From a virus, in the IMG/VR virus record IMGVR_UViG_3300042890_006148, positions 1 through 64,000 of that record: 64,000 nt of DNA. One strand, 5' to 3'. Both the position numbers and the translations under genes were made by a program. Under the pieces are notes generated by a model, which saw nothing but the letters and a program-made list of their open reading frames with translations, did not search any database and had not been told where the DNA came from. Numbering within the stretch: position 1 is the first letter of the stretch; every line of letters begins with the position of its first letter. Shown one piece after another: positions 17,229 through 26,083 of this stretch.

Positions 17229-18311
17229 TTACTTGTCGTATTTTTTGGTAAAGAGTGCATCAATCCACTCTTGATCGCCATAACCAAGTTCATTTTTCCA
17301 GTAATCGACAATTCTGGAATAGTCTGCGTCTGAAAGAGTTGCAACTTTAATCATTGAAGAAGCTGCAGCAACCTTTACATTTGTGTTTAGGTCAGAAGCA
17401 AGAACGTTCTTGATGTCGGATAATTTATCAACTGTAGGCGCTGATGTTTCACCTAATCTTGCGTTGATATATTCTATTGGAAAACCTTCAGCAAGAGCTT
17501 TAGCAGCAAATGCTTTTCTAGCAGCTGATGAGAATGCTTTAGCTTCTTTCATACTTGATTTGTCAGCACATTCACATTTCTTGCCTGCATAAACTCCGCC
17601 ACATTTTTCGCAAGATTTTTCCATAGCTGCTTCTTTCTCATCATCCATCTTAGCAGCAACTTTTTGAACCAATGATTCTCTGTAAGCTCTTCTTTGTGCA
17701 AGCTTCAAATTGGTTTCTTGTTGTGCTTGAACTTGGCGCTCAATTTTGCCAGCTAATCTAACTCTTCTGTCGTGACGAGCAGCAAGAATAGCTTCTTTAA
17801 GGTCTTCATCACCAGCAGCCACTGCAGCTTCTACTGCTTCAGCTGACAATTGTGATGCATGATTGAAATGATAAGCTTTCTTTTCAGACTTGGACTTAGG
17901 TCCTTTTCTAGTCATAGGACCTTTGTCAGCTTTTTCTTCTTCATCTTCATGATCTTCATGATCTTTATCATCATGATCTTCATCTTCAGAATCTTCAGAC
18001 TTCTTCTTGCCCTTGCCATTCTCTTCCATCCACTTCTTCAAGCCTTCTGGAAGGCCTTTTTTAGCTTCTTTCATATAACCAGACTTATGGTCCATTGAAG
18101 CTTCATCATGATCATCATGATCTTCGCCTTGCAATCTATCGATTTCTTCGTCACCAATAGCGTCAATAAGAGCTTTGAGACCCTTGTTCTCTTTTGGCTC
18201 TTTTGCTTCAGCTAATCTTTGGTTAAAGTTATCCCAATCGATTCCTTGAAATACCAAGTCAGAATCAAGAGGATCTTCTTGAAATCTGTTTGGGAAAATT
18301 CTATCTGCCAT
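17229..18311 (-). CDS. acidic His/Asp-rich head-region protein with zinc motif
   Basis: The protein has 360 residues. Two tracts dominated by Asp, Glu and His (about residues 62-78 and 105-128) could bind divalent metals. A helical Ala/Arg-rich part follows (about 150-225), then a CEKCGGVYAGKKCEC zinc knuckle near 235-250 and a globular-looking helical C-terminus (FPIEYINARLGE...DYSRIVDYWKNELGYGDQEWIDALF). The acidic-then-helical-then-zinc order parallels the 4654-6333 protein, so both may be core or scaffold components. The gene has a clear ribosome-binding site (GAGGAG). No enzyme motif is visible. Confidence 0.5.
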   Translation of the reverse strand: MADRIFPNRFQEDPLDSDLVFQGIDWDNFNQRLAEAKEPKENKGLKALIDAIGDEEIDRLQGEDHDDHDEASMDHKSGYMKEAKKGLPEGLKKWMEENGKGKKKSEDSEDEDHDDKDHEDHEDEEEKADKGPMTRKGPKSKSEKKAYHFNHASQLSAEAVEAAVAAGDEDLKEAILAARHDRRVRLAGKIERQVQAQQETNLKLAQRRAYRESLVQKVAAKMDDEKEAAMEKSCEKCGGVYAGKKCECADKSSMKEAKAFSSAARKAFAAKALAEGFPIEYINARLGETSAPTVDKLSDIKNVLASDLNTNVKVAAASSMIKVATLSDADYSRIVDYWKNELGYGDQEWIDALFTKKYDK

Positions 18312-18389
18312 AATTAATTTTTCTCCTCAAGAAAAAATACATTAAGAAAATTTCTAAATTTAATGCTCAAATTCCTTTAATGCATCCAT

Positions 18390-18692
18390 TTATGTTTTTT
18401 TACTGAAAATTACTTTCTTGCCCTTCAAAAACAATTTATCTCCAACACCGATGCCTAATTTTTTGAACAATCCTTTCTTTGCTTCTACAACAAATACAAC
18501 ATTGTTCGAATCTGGAGATACAGATTTAGGGTCATCTGCTTCCATATCCTTAATATCCACAATCTTATAATTTTTATCTAAAAATGCTAAAGAAAGTGCA
18601 AATGATACGTTTTTATTCCAAAATGAATAGCAATCTGGATAATCAAAAGTAAAAAATACTACTTCATAATCATCTAAAGGCTCTGCATTCAT
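18390..18692 (-). CDS. DUF192-family domain lacking a normal start
   Basis: The reading frame gives the DUF192 pattern: GLMNAEPL, a phenylalanine-rich strand, SFWNKNVSFALSLAFLD, IVDIKDME and a C-terminal GIGVGDKLFLKGKKV. An ATG at 18692 would remove the first beta-strand of the domain. The missing strand (FDVRFVADTDKLRTKGLM) is encoded immediately upstream in the same frame, right after the TGA of the preceding gene at 18771-18773, and no ATG, GTG or TTG lies between that TGA and the TTG/ATG pair at 18695. An AAAGG sits only four to seven bases before these starts. The domain is therefore either truncated at ATG 18692 or made by readthrough of the upstream TGA. The role of DUF192 proteins is unclear. 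Confidence 0.7.
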   Translation of the reverse strand: MNAEPLDDYEVVFFTFDYPDCYSFWNKNVSFALSLAFLDKNYKIVDIKDMEADDPKSVSPDSNNVVFVVEAKKGLFKKLGIGVGDKLFLKGKKVIFSKKT

Positions 18693-18770
18693 CAAACCTT
18701 TAGTTCTTAATTTATCTGTGTCTGCTACAAACCTAACATCGAATTCATCACGGAATTCTTTGCTAGTGAG

Positions 18771-19262
18771 TCAAGAACCAACTTTCTTAAATTTACTTGA
18801 AGATGCTTTTACACTTCTTGCTTGATCAAGGTCAAATCTATCTTTTGTTCTTTGCTTTCTAAACTCATTAACATTATCTATGCTTAAATAATGATCACGT
18901 AATGCTAATCTTGCTCTTTCAGTAAGTTCTACAGATCTTCCATAACCAGTAAGTAATCCAGCTGTTTTCATAGCTAAAAGATCGTTGTCAGAAATTTCTG
19001 TTGGAACACCACAAATTGTACTGTCCTTGTGCAAAGCAACATAGCTAGCTGCAGTAACTAGTTCATCAGTATTTGCATCAATTGACTTGAGCATATTCAA
19101 GTATCTTTCACTCAATTTAGCAGCTTCAATTTTCTTTGGAGCTTGTGAAACACCAAGAAGTTGAATTTGAATATCTGAAAGTCCAAGGCCTTCCATTGAT
19201 GGGCCGTCAAATAATTCTGCATGTAAGTCTAAAGAATGAACTGGTTTAATTGGTATAGGCAT
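18771..19262 (-). CDS. unknown head-region protein ending at a possibly leaky TGA
   Basis: The protein has 163 residues and is not recognised. It is mainly helical, with a compact middle part (ERYLNMLKSIDANTDELVTAASYVALHKD and a DNDLLAMKTAGLL segment) and a basic C-terminus (FRKQRTKDRFDLDQARSVKASSSKFKK). The stop is TGA followed by C, a context that favours readthrough, and the frame stays open for a further 126 codons into a DUF192 domain. Its place between terminase and portal would suit a head-completion or connector role, but no motif shows this. Confidence 0.55.
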   Translation of the reverse strand: MPIPIKPVHSLDLHAELFDGPSMEGLGLSDIQIQLLGVSQAPKKIEAAKLSERYLNMLKSIDANTDELVTAASYVALHKDSTICGVPTEISDNDLLAMKTAGLLTGYGRSVELTERARLALRDHYLSIDNVNEFRKQRTKDRFDLDQARSVKASSSKFKKVGS

Positions 19263-19273
19263 AATTTAATTCC

Positions 19274-19732
19274 TTATCTGTATGGTATTCTGTTTTTCCA
19301 AGCATTCCCTTCATCAACATTTTTCTCATATGTTTCTTCCCAGGAAAATTTATCGCACAAATCTTCTCCACTGTGAACTGCCATTGAGGGGCTTGATGCT
19401 GGATTACCTGGATCAATATATGCTGGCCCTGGAACATTGTCAGGACCATGTAGTTGACCTTCGATACTTTGTCCATCAGCTTCTCCACCCAAGTCAAAAT
19501 ATTCTTTTGGAATTTTTCTTGGATTAATTTTTTGTCGCCAGAAATCATTTTGCTTGGTTTCTTCTTCAATGTCTTCATAGGGAACTAAAGATACATTTGG
19601 CGATTGAGTTACTGATTGTTGGGGATAGTATTGAGCAATTTTTTCAAACAAAAGATCAGCTTTAGAATAGTGGCCTGTTTTGTCTAATCTTGAACAAAGC
19701 TTGATTATTGTTTGGATTGAATTTGCTTTCAT
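19274..19732 (-). CDS. unknown protein with helical N-terminal tag module
   Basis: The protein has 152 residues. Residues 1-34 form a two-helix pattern ending in LFEKIAQ, similar to the first 36-38 residues of the proteins at 30993, 47380 and 48039. The remainder is polar and Pro/Gly-rich, with GQSIEGQLHGPDNVPGP and a Trp-containing end. No domain is recognised. It is separated by 11 bases from the downstream gene and belongs to the head operon. The shared N-terminus suggests a common targeting or assembly signal. Confidence 0.5.
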   Translation of the reverse strand: MKANSIQTIIKLCSRLDKTGHYSKADLLFEKIAQYYPQQSVTQSPNVSLVPYEDIEEETKQNDFWRQKINPRKIPKEYFDLGGEADGQSIEGQLHGPDNVPGPAYIDPGNPASSPSMAVHSGEDLCDKFSWEETYEKNVDEGNAWKNRIPYR

Positions 19733-19766
19733 AATTTGTTGTTGTTAACTCTCTCTTTATTTACCT

Positions 19767-20759
19767 TTACAAACTATGACCGCTAATTCCATAAAATGCG
19801 GAACCATCATAAACTTCCTCTACACCTTTGTCTTCTTTTAAGGATTGATCGTTGTAATCAAGGTAAGTGGTGAATTTCTTGTTTGGATGCATTTGACCTT
19901 CTAAAGACATAAAAACATTAACATCTTTCATTTCTTCTGGTTCTGGTGCAATATCTTTTGGAGCGTGTACATTTGCTTTACCATCTGGCTCAGGATAGGT
20001 TAAAACAGTATCCTTAAGCTCATATTCCTGAAATCCATCGTGATCAGGAGTATTAACAGACATCAAGTCTTGCATATAAATATCAATATCTTCACCTTGA
20101 ATTAAGATTGGTGTTTTGCCAATAGGAGCATATGAAAATTGTTTTTCATCAAACTCATTCCTATCTTCTGGATATTCATCAGTAAGTCTGTTTCTTCTTC
20201 TAACTGCATAATCTTCAGCTACACGGTTCATAGCTTGATCCGAAATAGCAAAATGTAATCTTTCTGGTTTATCAGGATCTTTGTATTCTTCTCTTGGATA
20301 TTTGAAGTCTTTATTATATTTATGACGATCTTCTAAAGATTGCTCCATAGTCATCATATGTTCAGCTTTAGGATGATAATGTTCTTTTATGTAAGCTGGA
20401 CTATTTTTCATCAAACTGTTTGCAGCATTTTCAAGTGAGTTTTTATAATTATGAAGTTGAGCTCTAAATTTAGCTCTCATTCTTTCTTCAGGAGTTAATT
20501 CATATGGAATCATCTCTTCATAATGTTTGTGCTGAGGAGTAAGTCTCGACTCAATATTTACATCTCTATTATCAGGCTCAATATGGGTTCTTCTTAATAA
20601 TTTATCAAAACTAGCATCTTCATCAACATAAATGTTAATCTCGTGACCACCCCTATTAGATCCACCACGACCTAAAGGGCTACCACCAGGCTGAAAAGCA
20701 GAGCCATTTCCCCCGCCGCCTACACCACCAAATTGAGCTGTTCTGATATTGTTAGACAT
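19767..20759 (-). CDS. unknown polar head-region protein
   Basis: The protein has 330 residues and is not recognised. It begins MSNNIRTAQFGGVGGGG, followed by a Gly-rich stretch to about residue 38. The rest is highly charged and mostly helical or extended, rich in Tyr, Pro, Asp and Glu (for example the PHYEEMIPYELTPEERMRAKFRAQL type region and repeated YPEDRNEFDEKQF elements). The IRTAQ start resembles the K/R-x-A-Q ends of the N-terminal tags found in other genes here. It lies next to the large terminase, so a head-assembly role is plausible. Confidence 0.5.
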   Translation of the reverse strand: MSNNIRTAQFGGVGGGGNGSAFQPGGSPLGRGGSNRGGHEINIYVDEDASFDKLLRRTHIEPDNRDVNIESRLTPQHKHYEEMIPYELTPEERMRAKFRAQLHNYKNSLENAANSLMKNSPAYIKEHYHPKAEHMMTMEQSLEDRHKYNKDFKYPREEYKDPDKPERLHFAISDQAMNRVAEDYAVRRRNRLTDEYPEDRNEFDEKQFSYAPIGKTPILIQGEDIDIYMQDLMSVNTPDHDGFQEYELKDTVLTYPEPDGKANVHAPKDIAPEPEEMKDVNVFMSLEGQMHPNKKFTTYLDYNDQSLKEDKGVEEVYDGSAFYGISGHSL

Positions 20760-20793
20760 AATGATTTGTTCTTATTATTTAAAAAAATAACCT

Positions 20794-22905
20794 TTATCGC
20801 CTATTTAGATTGACCATTTTTGATCTTGGTAATCTAATCATAATTTTTGAAGTAAGACATTCGTAAGCAACAGCAGCTACAGCATCACAAATATCGTCTT
20901 TGTAACCTGATAGAGCTTCAATGTAATATCTTTTACCTTTCCACTTCTTTTGTAAAAACAAAAACTGAATTTTAGCTTCTTGAATCTCATTCAAAGATAT
21001 CAATCTGTGATCTAAATCTCGATATTCACCACCAGATAAATCATAAATATCAATTCGGTCATCTCGAACTAGTTGAGAAAGTTCGGTATAAATTTTCTCT
21101 TTATATTCTTTATTGAATTGACGTTCTACGATAGGAATTCTTCGTGATTGTAAAGTTATAAGAGAGGATTGAGAATTCCATTGATCAATGCTTACTTGTT
21201 TAAATTTAAACTTTCTATGCAATTCAATTACATAATCTTCAACATCTTTTTCTTTAACGGGTTGATTTTTTGTTCTTGGATTCCAAAAATGAATGTGATC
21301 AATAACAACTCTTTTTAATGGCTGAAAATCAGGACCAATTTGACCATACATATTTTCTGTATGAGCAATAACAAGGGCGTAATAATCTGAAGTTCTTGCA
21401 GGATCTAAATGACAAAAATATTCAAAATGTCCTTCTGCTTGTTCTTTTCTTTTCACCATAGACATTGAAGAGAACATTCTGTCAACATCTTCAACATTGA
21501 ACATTGGGTCAGATGATGATGCACCAAACTCTGCACCATATTGCATTTGAAATTCTTGAGGATCTTTTTTCTTTTGACCGTCTAACCATTCTTTATCAAT
21601 GTTTGGATTAGTAAGCCAAGTTGGTAGTCTCATAACAAGTGTAGTAGGATCTTCTTGTCTATTCTCGTGCAAATCATAAAGTAACCCAAGAGGACCTTTG
21701 GGGTTGGAAAGAAGCATCATCTTTCCGTCTTTACCAAATGTAGCAAGAGATGGCTTCAAATCATCATAAAGAGCATAGTCAACACCAGATTCAGGATTGT
21801 CTCCTGCCATTGCTGCAACTTCGTCCATAATAATTGTCCAACAAGTTAAACCAACGAGACCTGAAGCATTACTAGAACCACATCGTAATACTAAAGAACC
21901 CGCAAAAAGATTGATATTTTGCTCTTTTCTTCTTACATTCTCTTCCCGGTCGTGTTCAGTGTAGAATCTCATTTCAAGCTCTGTATCTTTGCCAATATAA
22001 GGTGCAAAAAATGGAGAAGCTAAAACTGTTTGCTTGATTTTTGAGAAGATTGCTTTTTTAGCCTGTTCTTCATTACGAGCAACGTTGAGAATAACAACTT
22101 CATCAAATTCCATCAAACCATATCTTGCTTGAGGATGTCCCATAGAAATCAATCTATATAATTCATAAAGAGCCATAGCAGACACTAGGAATGATTTTCC
22201 TGAACGTCTGCCAAGTACTAAAACTAATTCTTCAAATTTATATCTTTTAGTGCATTTCTCTTGAACTTGCATTCTCAATTTTGGATCAAATTCTTCAGAA
22301 TAAAGTAAATCAAACTCACTTTGAAAACCATCAATAATTGGTCTTGCTTCTAATACTTCTACTTGTCTTTCTGCATCAGGGTTTGTAGCTTCGTCTTTGG
22401 CATATTTATATCTTTCTTCTCTAACATTATTATCAAGACGCTTACATTGCAAACAAGGAGAATTAACAACATTAAAAATTGTTTTAAATTGCTTACTTTC
22501 TGAACGAGATTTTAAAAATTCATTCTCATTCTTTTGAACATAATCCCAAACACACCCCTTGCAATCTTCTTGATTATCAGATTCATTGATTACAAGATTA
22601 GTATTGCCTTCTTGTCCCATATAAAAACACTTTAATATAAGTTTTTGCCAAGGATAAGGTCTTAGATTACAAAAATAGGGATGTTCGATAAATGTAATAA
22701 TATCTACAATTTGATCAGGATTAAATCTGTCTTTAGGTGGCTTTAATGGAGGAGCGACTTCTGATCTTGTGGCAGGAGCAATTTCGTCAACAAAATCATC
22801 TGCATATTCAGTACCCTTAAATAATTCTGTTACTGTATTGGCTTGTTGAAGTAATTGGTTTCTTAATTCTGTTGGAGATTTAGGAACTTGTGTTTGTTTT
22901 CTCAT
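20794..22905 (-). CDS. terminase large subunit (ATPase and nuclease)
   Basis: A 703-residue packaging motor. A Walker A-like GRRSGKS lies at 232-238 and Walker B with catalytic Glu at IIMDE (Asp361-Glu362). The RNase H-like nuclease shows Asp501 (HLDPARTSDYYA), Asp574 (VSIDQW) and Asp670/Asp671 (YKDDICDA). An insertion before the ATPase core carries Cys115-x-x-Cys118 and Cys151-x-x-Cys154, a probable zinc site that is not standard for the family. The protein docks on the portal and cuts and translocates DNA into the head. Its ATG overlaps the stop of the upstream gene (TAATG), so the two are coupled. Confidence 0.95.
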   Translation of the reverse strand: MRKQTQVPKSPTELRNQLLQQANTVTELFKGTEYADDFVDEIAPATRSEVAPPLKPPKDRFNPDQIVDIITFIEHPYFCNLRPYPWQKLILKCFYMGQEGNTNLVINESDNQEDCKGCVWDYVQKNENEFLKSRSESKQFKTIFNVVNSPCLQCKRLDNNVREERYKYAKDEATNPDAERQVEVLEARPIIDGFQSEFDLLYSEEFDPKLRMQVQEKCTKRYKFEELVLVLGRRSGKSFLVSAMALYELYRLISMGHPQARYGLMEFDEVVILNVARNEEQAKKAIFSKIKQTVLASPFFAPYIGKDTELEMRFYTEHDREENVRRKEQNINLFAGSLVLRCGSSNASGLVGLTCWTIIMDEVAAMAGDNPESGVDYALYDDLKPSLATFGKDGKMMLLSNPKGPLGLLYDLHENRQEDPTTLVMRLPTWLTNPNIDKEWLDGQKKKDPQEFQMQYGAEFGASSSDPMFNVEDVDRMFSSMSMVKRKEQAEGHFEYFCHLDPARTSDYYALVIAHTENMYGQIGPDFQPLKRVVIDHIHFWNPRTKNQPVKEKDVEDYVIELHRKFKFKQVSIDQWNSQSSLITLQSRRIPIVERQFNKEYKEKIYTELSQLVRDDRIDIYDLSGGEYRDLDHRLISLNEIQEAKIQFLFLQKKWKGKRYYIEALSGYKDDICDAVAAVAYECLTSKIMIRLPRSKMVNLNRR

Positions 22906-23585
22906 TAATTATCTTGTTGGATCTTTTCTCTTAAAGCAACAATTTCTTCTCTAATAATTCTTTTATCATTTTCAGAATCCATCTTTTCGTGCAATTTAGC
23001 AAGAATTTCGAAAATGTTGATATTATAAATACCTTGATTATCTCTTACTTCTTTAAGATGTAAGATTTTAGAAATTAACTTTTCTACCATTGCTGCTCTT
23101 TTAAGCTTCATATCATTGTTTTTAGAGCAGTCAATTCCTCTTACATCATCAAGTTCTACAAGTAATGCAGTCAAGGCAAGATGATGTTCACGAAAAATCC
23201 AAGGAGCAATAAGTTCTTCCCTTTGCTCATAATTTTTAAGACCTGAAGTTGAGATTTTTTTGAAATCACAGTGTTGTTCCATGTGAGTATTAATCTGCAT
23301 CCAGTTCATCTGTGCATCAAAATACTGTAGGAAGAATCTAATTACTGATTGATTTTTACGTCCAGAATCAAGATATACGTGTTCTACCAAATCTCTGAAA
23401 GGTGAAGTACAAATTGCGCATCTTGGTTCCATAAATTGAGGATAAGATATATCACTCATATTATCAGGGGGAAGAGGCGCTAATGGTTTGTCCCCTTCTT
23501 TCAAATCCCTGAACATTTTAGATGCTTTCTTTGGTCCTTCATCAGGAACAATGAGTGCATCTACAGTTTCTTTTTTTGATTCCAT
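22905..23585 (-). CDS. unknown terminase-associated protein with Cys/His motif
   Basis: The protein has about 226 residues; ATG 23585 is chosen over a TTG further upstream. A PRCAICTSPFRDLVEHVYLD segment and a later HMEQHCDF form a possible CxxC...H...HC zinc site (about residues 55-110), with helical regions on either side and a charged helical C-terminus (LREKIQQ). It is directly upstream of, and coupled to, the large terminase, the usual place for a small terminase subunit. There is no clear helix-turn-helix, so that role is inferred from position only. Confidence 0.5.
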   Translation of the reverse strand: MESKKETVDALIVPDEGPKKASKMFRDLKEGDKPLAPLPPDNMSDISYPQFMEPRCAICTSPFRDLVEHVYLDSGRKNQSVIRFFLQYFDAQMNWMQINTHMEQHCDFKKISTSGLKNYEQREELIAPWIFREHHLALTALLVELDDVRGIDCSKNNDMKLKRAAMVEKLISKILHLKEVRDNQGIYNINIFEILAKLHEKMDSENDKRIIREEIVALREKIQQDN

Positions 23586-23605
23586 TTCTTTAGTTATACA
23601 AAACA

Positions 23606-23631
23606 AACAAGCCGCTTAAAAGCGGCTTGTT
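23606..23631 (-). terminator. terminator hairpin
   Basis: An 11-bp perfect stem (23606-23616 with 23621-23631) with a four-base loop lies between the 23651 gene and the terminase pair. GTTTTG follows on the minus strand. The next start codon is only 20 bases further on. Confidence 0.75.
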
Positions 23632-23650
23632 CAATAGTTTAGAGTGTGAG

Positions 23651-24364
23651 TTAGTCTTTGAGAGCTCTTTTCAATCTCTGATATGGCGAAACTGTATCAG
23701 CGGCCTTCACCATAAATTCATCAGCAAGCCCAAAATCAACATAATTTCCAGCAATAAATTTGTCGCTTGATGAAGTTGCATTTGATAAATCAACTTCAGC
23801 AGTTCCCTTCTTCATAGATACAACAAATTTGGTTTTTGAAGCAGTCTTGATTTGTGCTTCTTGGGATTGTGCTAAAAGAACATTGTTGAGAAGTGTTTCT
23901 TCGATGTAAGGTCTTAATGATGCGTGTAAATGATTCTTCCCAGAAGTACTATCTTTAGCAGCTTGAGTAATTCTTAACCAGAATCCTAATCCCTTTTCAT
24001 CAGTTTTTACAATTGAATGAGGACCACCACAAAGTCTCTTGACGAATTCCTTTGCAGACAATTTAGTTAATGATCTTTCAATAACAGGAGCACAGTCAGA
24101 ATATCTAGTTGGAACTACAGCAACTTCAACAGCAGTGTTTTGTTCTACTTTTTCAGCAGAATCAAATAACTTTGAAGCGATTCTATTAGCAACGTCTAAA
24201 TCAAAATTATCAGCTGCGAGCAATTCTACAACTTCGGACTTATCGAAACCTTGATTTTTGTATTTTTGAGCTTGACTATTTGCAACAATAAGAACACCAT
24301 CATTATGTGAACGTAATTCATTGCGCCAGTTGTAAATCATGTCATTTGAGTTGTTTTCAGACAC
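23651..24364 (-). CDS. unknown protein at the head of the terminase operon
   Basis: The protein has about 237 residues. GTG at 24364 is the best start because AGGGAG lies nine bases upstream; longer frames lack this. It is helical and polar, with a UBA-like segment (GFDKSEVVELLAADNFDLDVANRIASKL) at about 40-68, a GFWLRITQAA stretch near 130 and an IKTASKTKFVVSMKK element. No domain could be assigned with confidence. It is flanked by terminators on both sides and so may be transcribed alone. Confidence 0.5.
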   Translation of the reverse strand: MSENNSNDMIYNWRNELRSHNDGVLIVANSQAQKYKNQGFDKSEVVELLAADNFDLDVANRIASKLFDSAEKVEQNTAVEVAVVPTRYSDCAPVIERSLTKLSAKEFVKRLCGGPHSIVKTDEKGLGFWLRITQAAKDSTSGKNHLHASLRPYIEETLLNNVLLAQSQEAQIKTASKTKFVVSMKKGTAEVDLSNATSSSDKFIAGNYVDFGLADEFMVKAADTVSPYQRLKRALKD

Positions 24365-24422
24365 TTCTCTTATCTCCCTTTGATTTTTTATCCCCACCAA
24401 TAAAGGAACTTATTTAAATAAT

Positions 24423-24460
24423 AAAACCTCTAGACGCAATTATAATGTCTTAGAGGTTTT
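24423..24460 (-). terminator. terminator after sigma factor gene
   Basis: A 10-bp stem (24423-24432 with 24451-24460) is extended by three more pairs past a one-base bulge. It lies about 46 bases after the stop of the 24507 gene; the arms end in AAAA/TTTT. Confidence 0.7.
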
Positions 24461-24506
24461 TGTGGAACATATCTATATAATACGAGAAATCAAAAAATAT
24501 ATTCCA

Positions 24507-25073
24507 TTAATCAAAAAGGAAATCTTTTCCCAATATATTTTTCATTTGTTCAAGCGCTTTAGATAGTCTTTTAGAAAAGGCACCTTGAGTAATTCCTAAC
24601 TTTTCAGAAGCTTCTTTTTGATCTAATTGCTCAAAGAAATAAACTTGTATCACTTCTTTGCTTTTCTCATTTAATTTTTCATAAGCTTGATGAATGCAAA
24701 TTACATTGTCAATTTTATTAAATGGATCATCATATTGCTCTTGAAATTCTACTTCTTCTACTGACTCTTCTTTTGGAAAATATTTGTCAGAAATATAACG
24801 AAATAAATTTATATCAATTCTAGTAGATAAGAAGTATGAGAAATAAGATAATTTAGGATCATATTGGTCTATCAACTTAATAAAAACAAATAATGTATCG
24901 CCTAAAATATCTTCTCTGTAAGGAGAAAGTCTAGGTTCTTTATAGATAATTCTTTTTACGGATGAAATAAATAAGGGTTTATAAAATTCATACAATTCAT
25001 ATAAAGCCGAATCATTACCAGCTTTGTACTTATATAGTAATTTATTAATTTCGTCGTAGTTATGATCAGCCAT
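24507..25073 (-). CDS. sigma-70 family RNA polymerase sigma factor
   Basis: The protein has 188 residues. Region 2 is visible at about 15-95 (YKAGNDSALYELYEFYKPLF, then REDILGDTLFVFIKLIDQYDP and SYFLSTRIDINLFRYI). Region 4 lies at about 130-180, with a helix-turn-helix (KEASEKLGITQGAFSKRLSKALEQM). The short form resembles ECF-type or phage sigma factors, which redirect host RNA polymerase to phage promoters. It is flanked by the head genes and the clamp genes and may control either set. There is no anti-sigma gene next to it. Confidence 0.85.
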   Translation of the reverse strand: MADHNYDEINKLLYKYKAGNDSALYELYEFYKPLFISSVKRIIYKEPRLSPYREDILGDTLFVFIKLIDQYDPKLSYFSYFLSTRIDINLFRYISDKYFPKEESVEEVEFQEQYDDPFNKIDNVICIHQAYEKLNEKSKEVIQVYFFEQLDQKEASEKLGITQGAFSKRLSKALEQMKNILGKDFLFD

Positions 25074-25080
25074 AAAAAAA

Positions 25081-26082
25081 TTATACAGATGCCAGTTTTG
25101 AAATCAATATTGGAACTGAATGATTGACAGAGCCATTAGTACGTAAATCCACAATGCTATCTACCACTAATGTAATCATTTTAGAAAACTGAGCTGGACT
25201 ATATAAATTTTCTTTGCTTGATTGTATGCGAATCCTAATTGGATTTTGAGCTTTAACAGTGAATGTAGGCTCTTTGTATTCATCATCTAAATACTTGCCT
25301 AAAATATCCCGTAATTCAACAATTTCTTGAACTTCTGTAAGTGGATGAAATTTCTTATCAGTTTCTGATATTACAAGCATAAAGTTCAATTGGCTTAAAA
25401 GAACCAATAAAAACCCTTGCTCACCCATAGAATCAATTAGTAGATCTATCTTTAACAAGCAATAGTCTAGATCTTTATTCATCAGTTTATCGATAAATTC
25501 GAATATGTCGCATTCTTCATTGAAAGAAGCATTTGAAAGATCACGCAAAAATATTTTATCTGTGTAAGAAATGATCTTTTCTAGTTCTTTAAATAAAATA
25601 TCAATATCGTAGCACAAGATTTCTTTCTTACTGCCAGACTGTTTTGATTTGATACGTAAAATAGGACAAATTTGAACTAAATGGTTTAAAGTCTCACCAT
25701 TTATATTCGCATTGTTTTTCATAACAAAATTATTGATATGGCGTTTTAATGAATTAGAATCTCCAGCAAGCGGATAACTACAATCAAAAATCAAGCTATT
25801 CTTCTTGGCTTTTGCAATGAGAGATAATCTACCATCAAAGCTATCATCCTCATATAAAATGATGTGTTTGATTCCTAGTTTTTCACTCTTATCTTGAATG
25901 AGTTTAATATCTTCATTGGAAATATTTGTGTGGATATAAATATTATTCATATCAAAGAATTTAGAATAACCATTGACAATCTTTTCAACATTGTTATCGA
26001 TACAAAGAATAAGACCAGGGAATTCTTCCTTGATCTTATTCAATGCTAAAGTGGTTGATCCATAGTAAATTCTTGGGAACAT
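25081..26082 (-). CDS. clamp-loader delta subunit-like protein
   Basis: A 333-residue protein with the layout of HolA. A degenerate Rossmann/RecA-like N-terminal domain (residues 1-120) lacks a Walker A. A middle helical part follows (SLKRHINNFVMKNNANINGETLNHLVQICP; then the DLSNASFNEECDIFEFIDKLMNKDLDYCLLKIDLLIDSM segment), where HolA has its iF-l-dal repeat, and then a C-terminal helical collar domain. Sequence identity is low, but the gene directly follows the sliding clamp gene (one base apart), and a DnaX homologue is present at 33963. It should open the clamp during loading. The assignment rests on pattern and context. Confidence 0.65.
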   Translation of the reverse strand: MFPRIYYGSTTLALNKIKEEFPGLILCIDNNVEKIVNGYSKFFDMNNIYIHTNISNEDIKLIQDKSEKLGIKHIILYEDDSFDGRLSLIAKAKKNSLIFDCSYPLAGDSNSLKRHINNFVMKNNANINGETLNHLVQICPILRIKSKQSGSKKEILCYDIDILFKELEKIISYTDKIFLRDLSNASFNEECDIFEFIDKLMNKDLDYCLLKIDLLIDSMGEQGFLLVLLSQLNFMLVISETDKKFHPLTEVQEIVELRDILGKYLDDEYKEPTFTVKAQNPIRIRIQSSKENLYSPAQFSKMITLVVDSIVDLRTNGSVNHSVPILISKLASV

Positions 26083-26083
26083 T

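Noticed and set aside
18390-18773. Genome-wide recoding of TGA
   Set aside because: TGA is used as a normal stop in many coupled overlaps (for example 550-552, 837-839, 62539-62541), so only this one site is a candidate for readthrough.
19246-19578. Minus-strand 110-codon frame overlapping the tagged 152-residue gene
   Set aside because: The other frame has the conserved tag module and better spacing; this one has no domain and only the general composition of a shadow.
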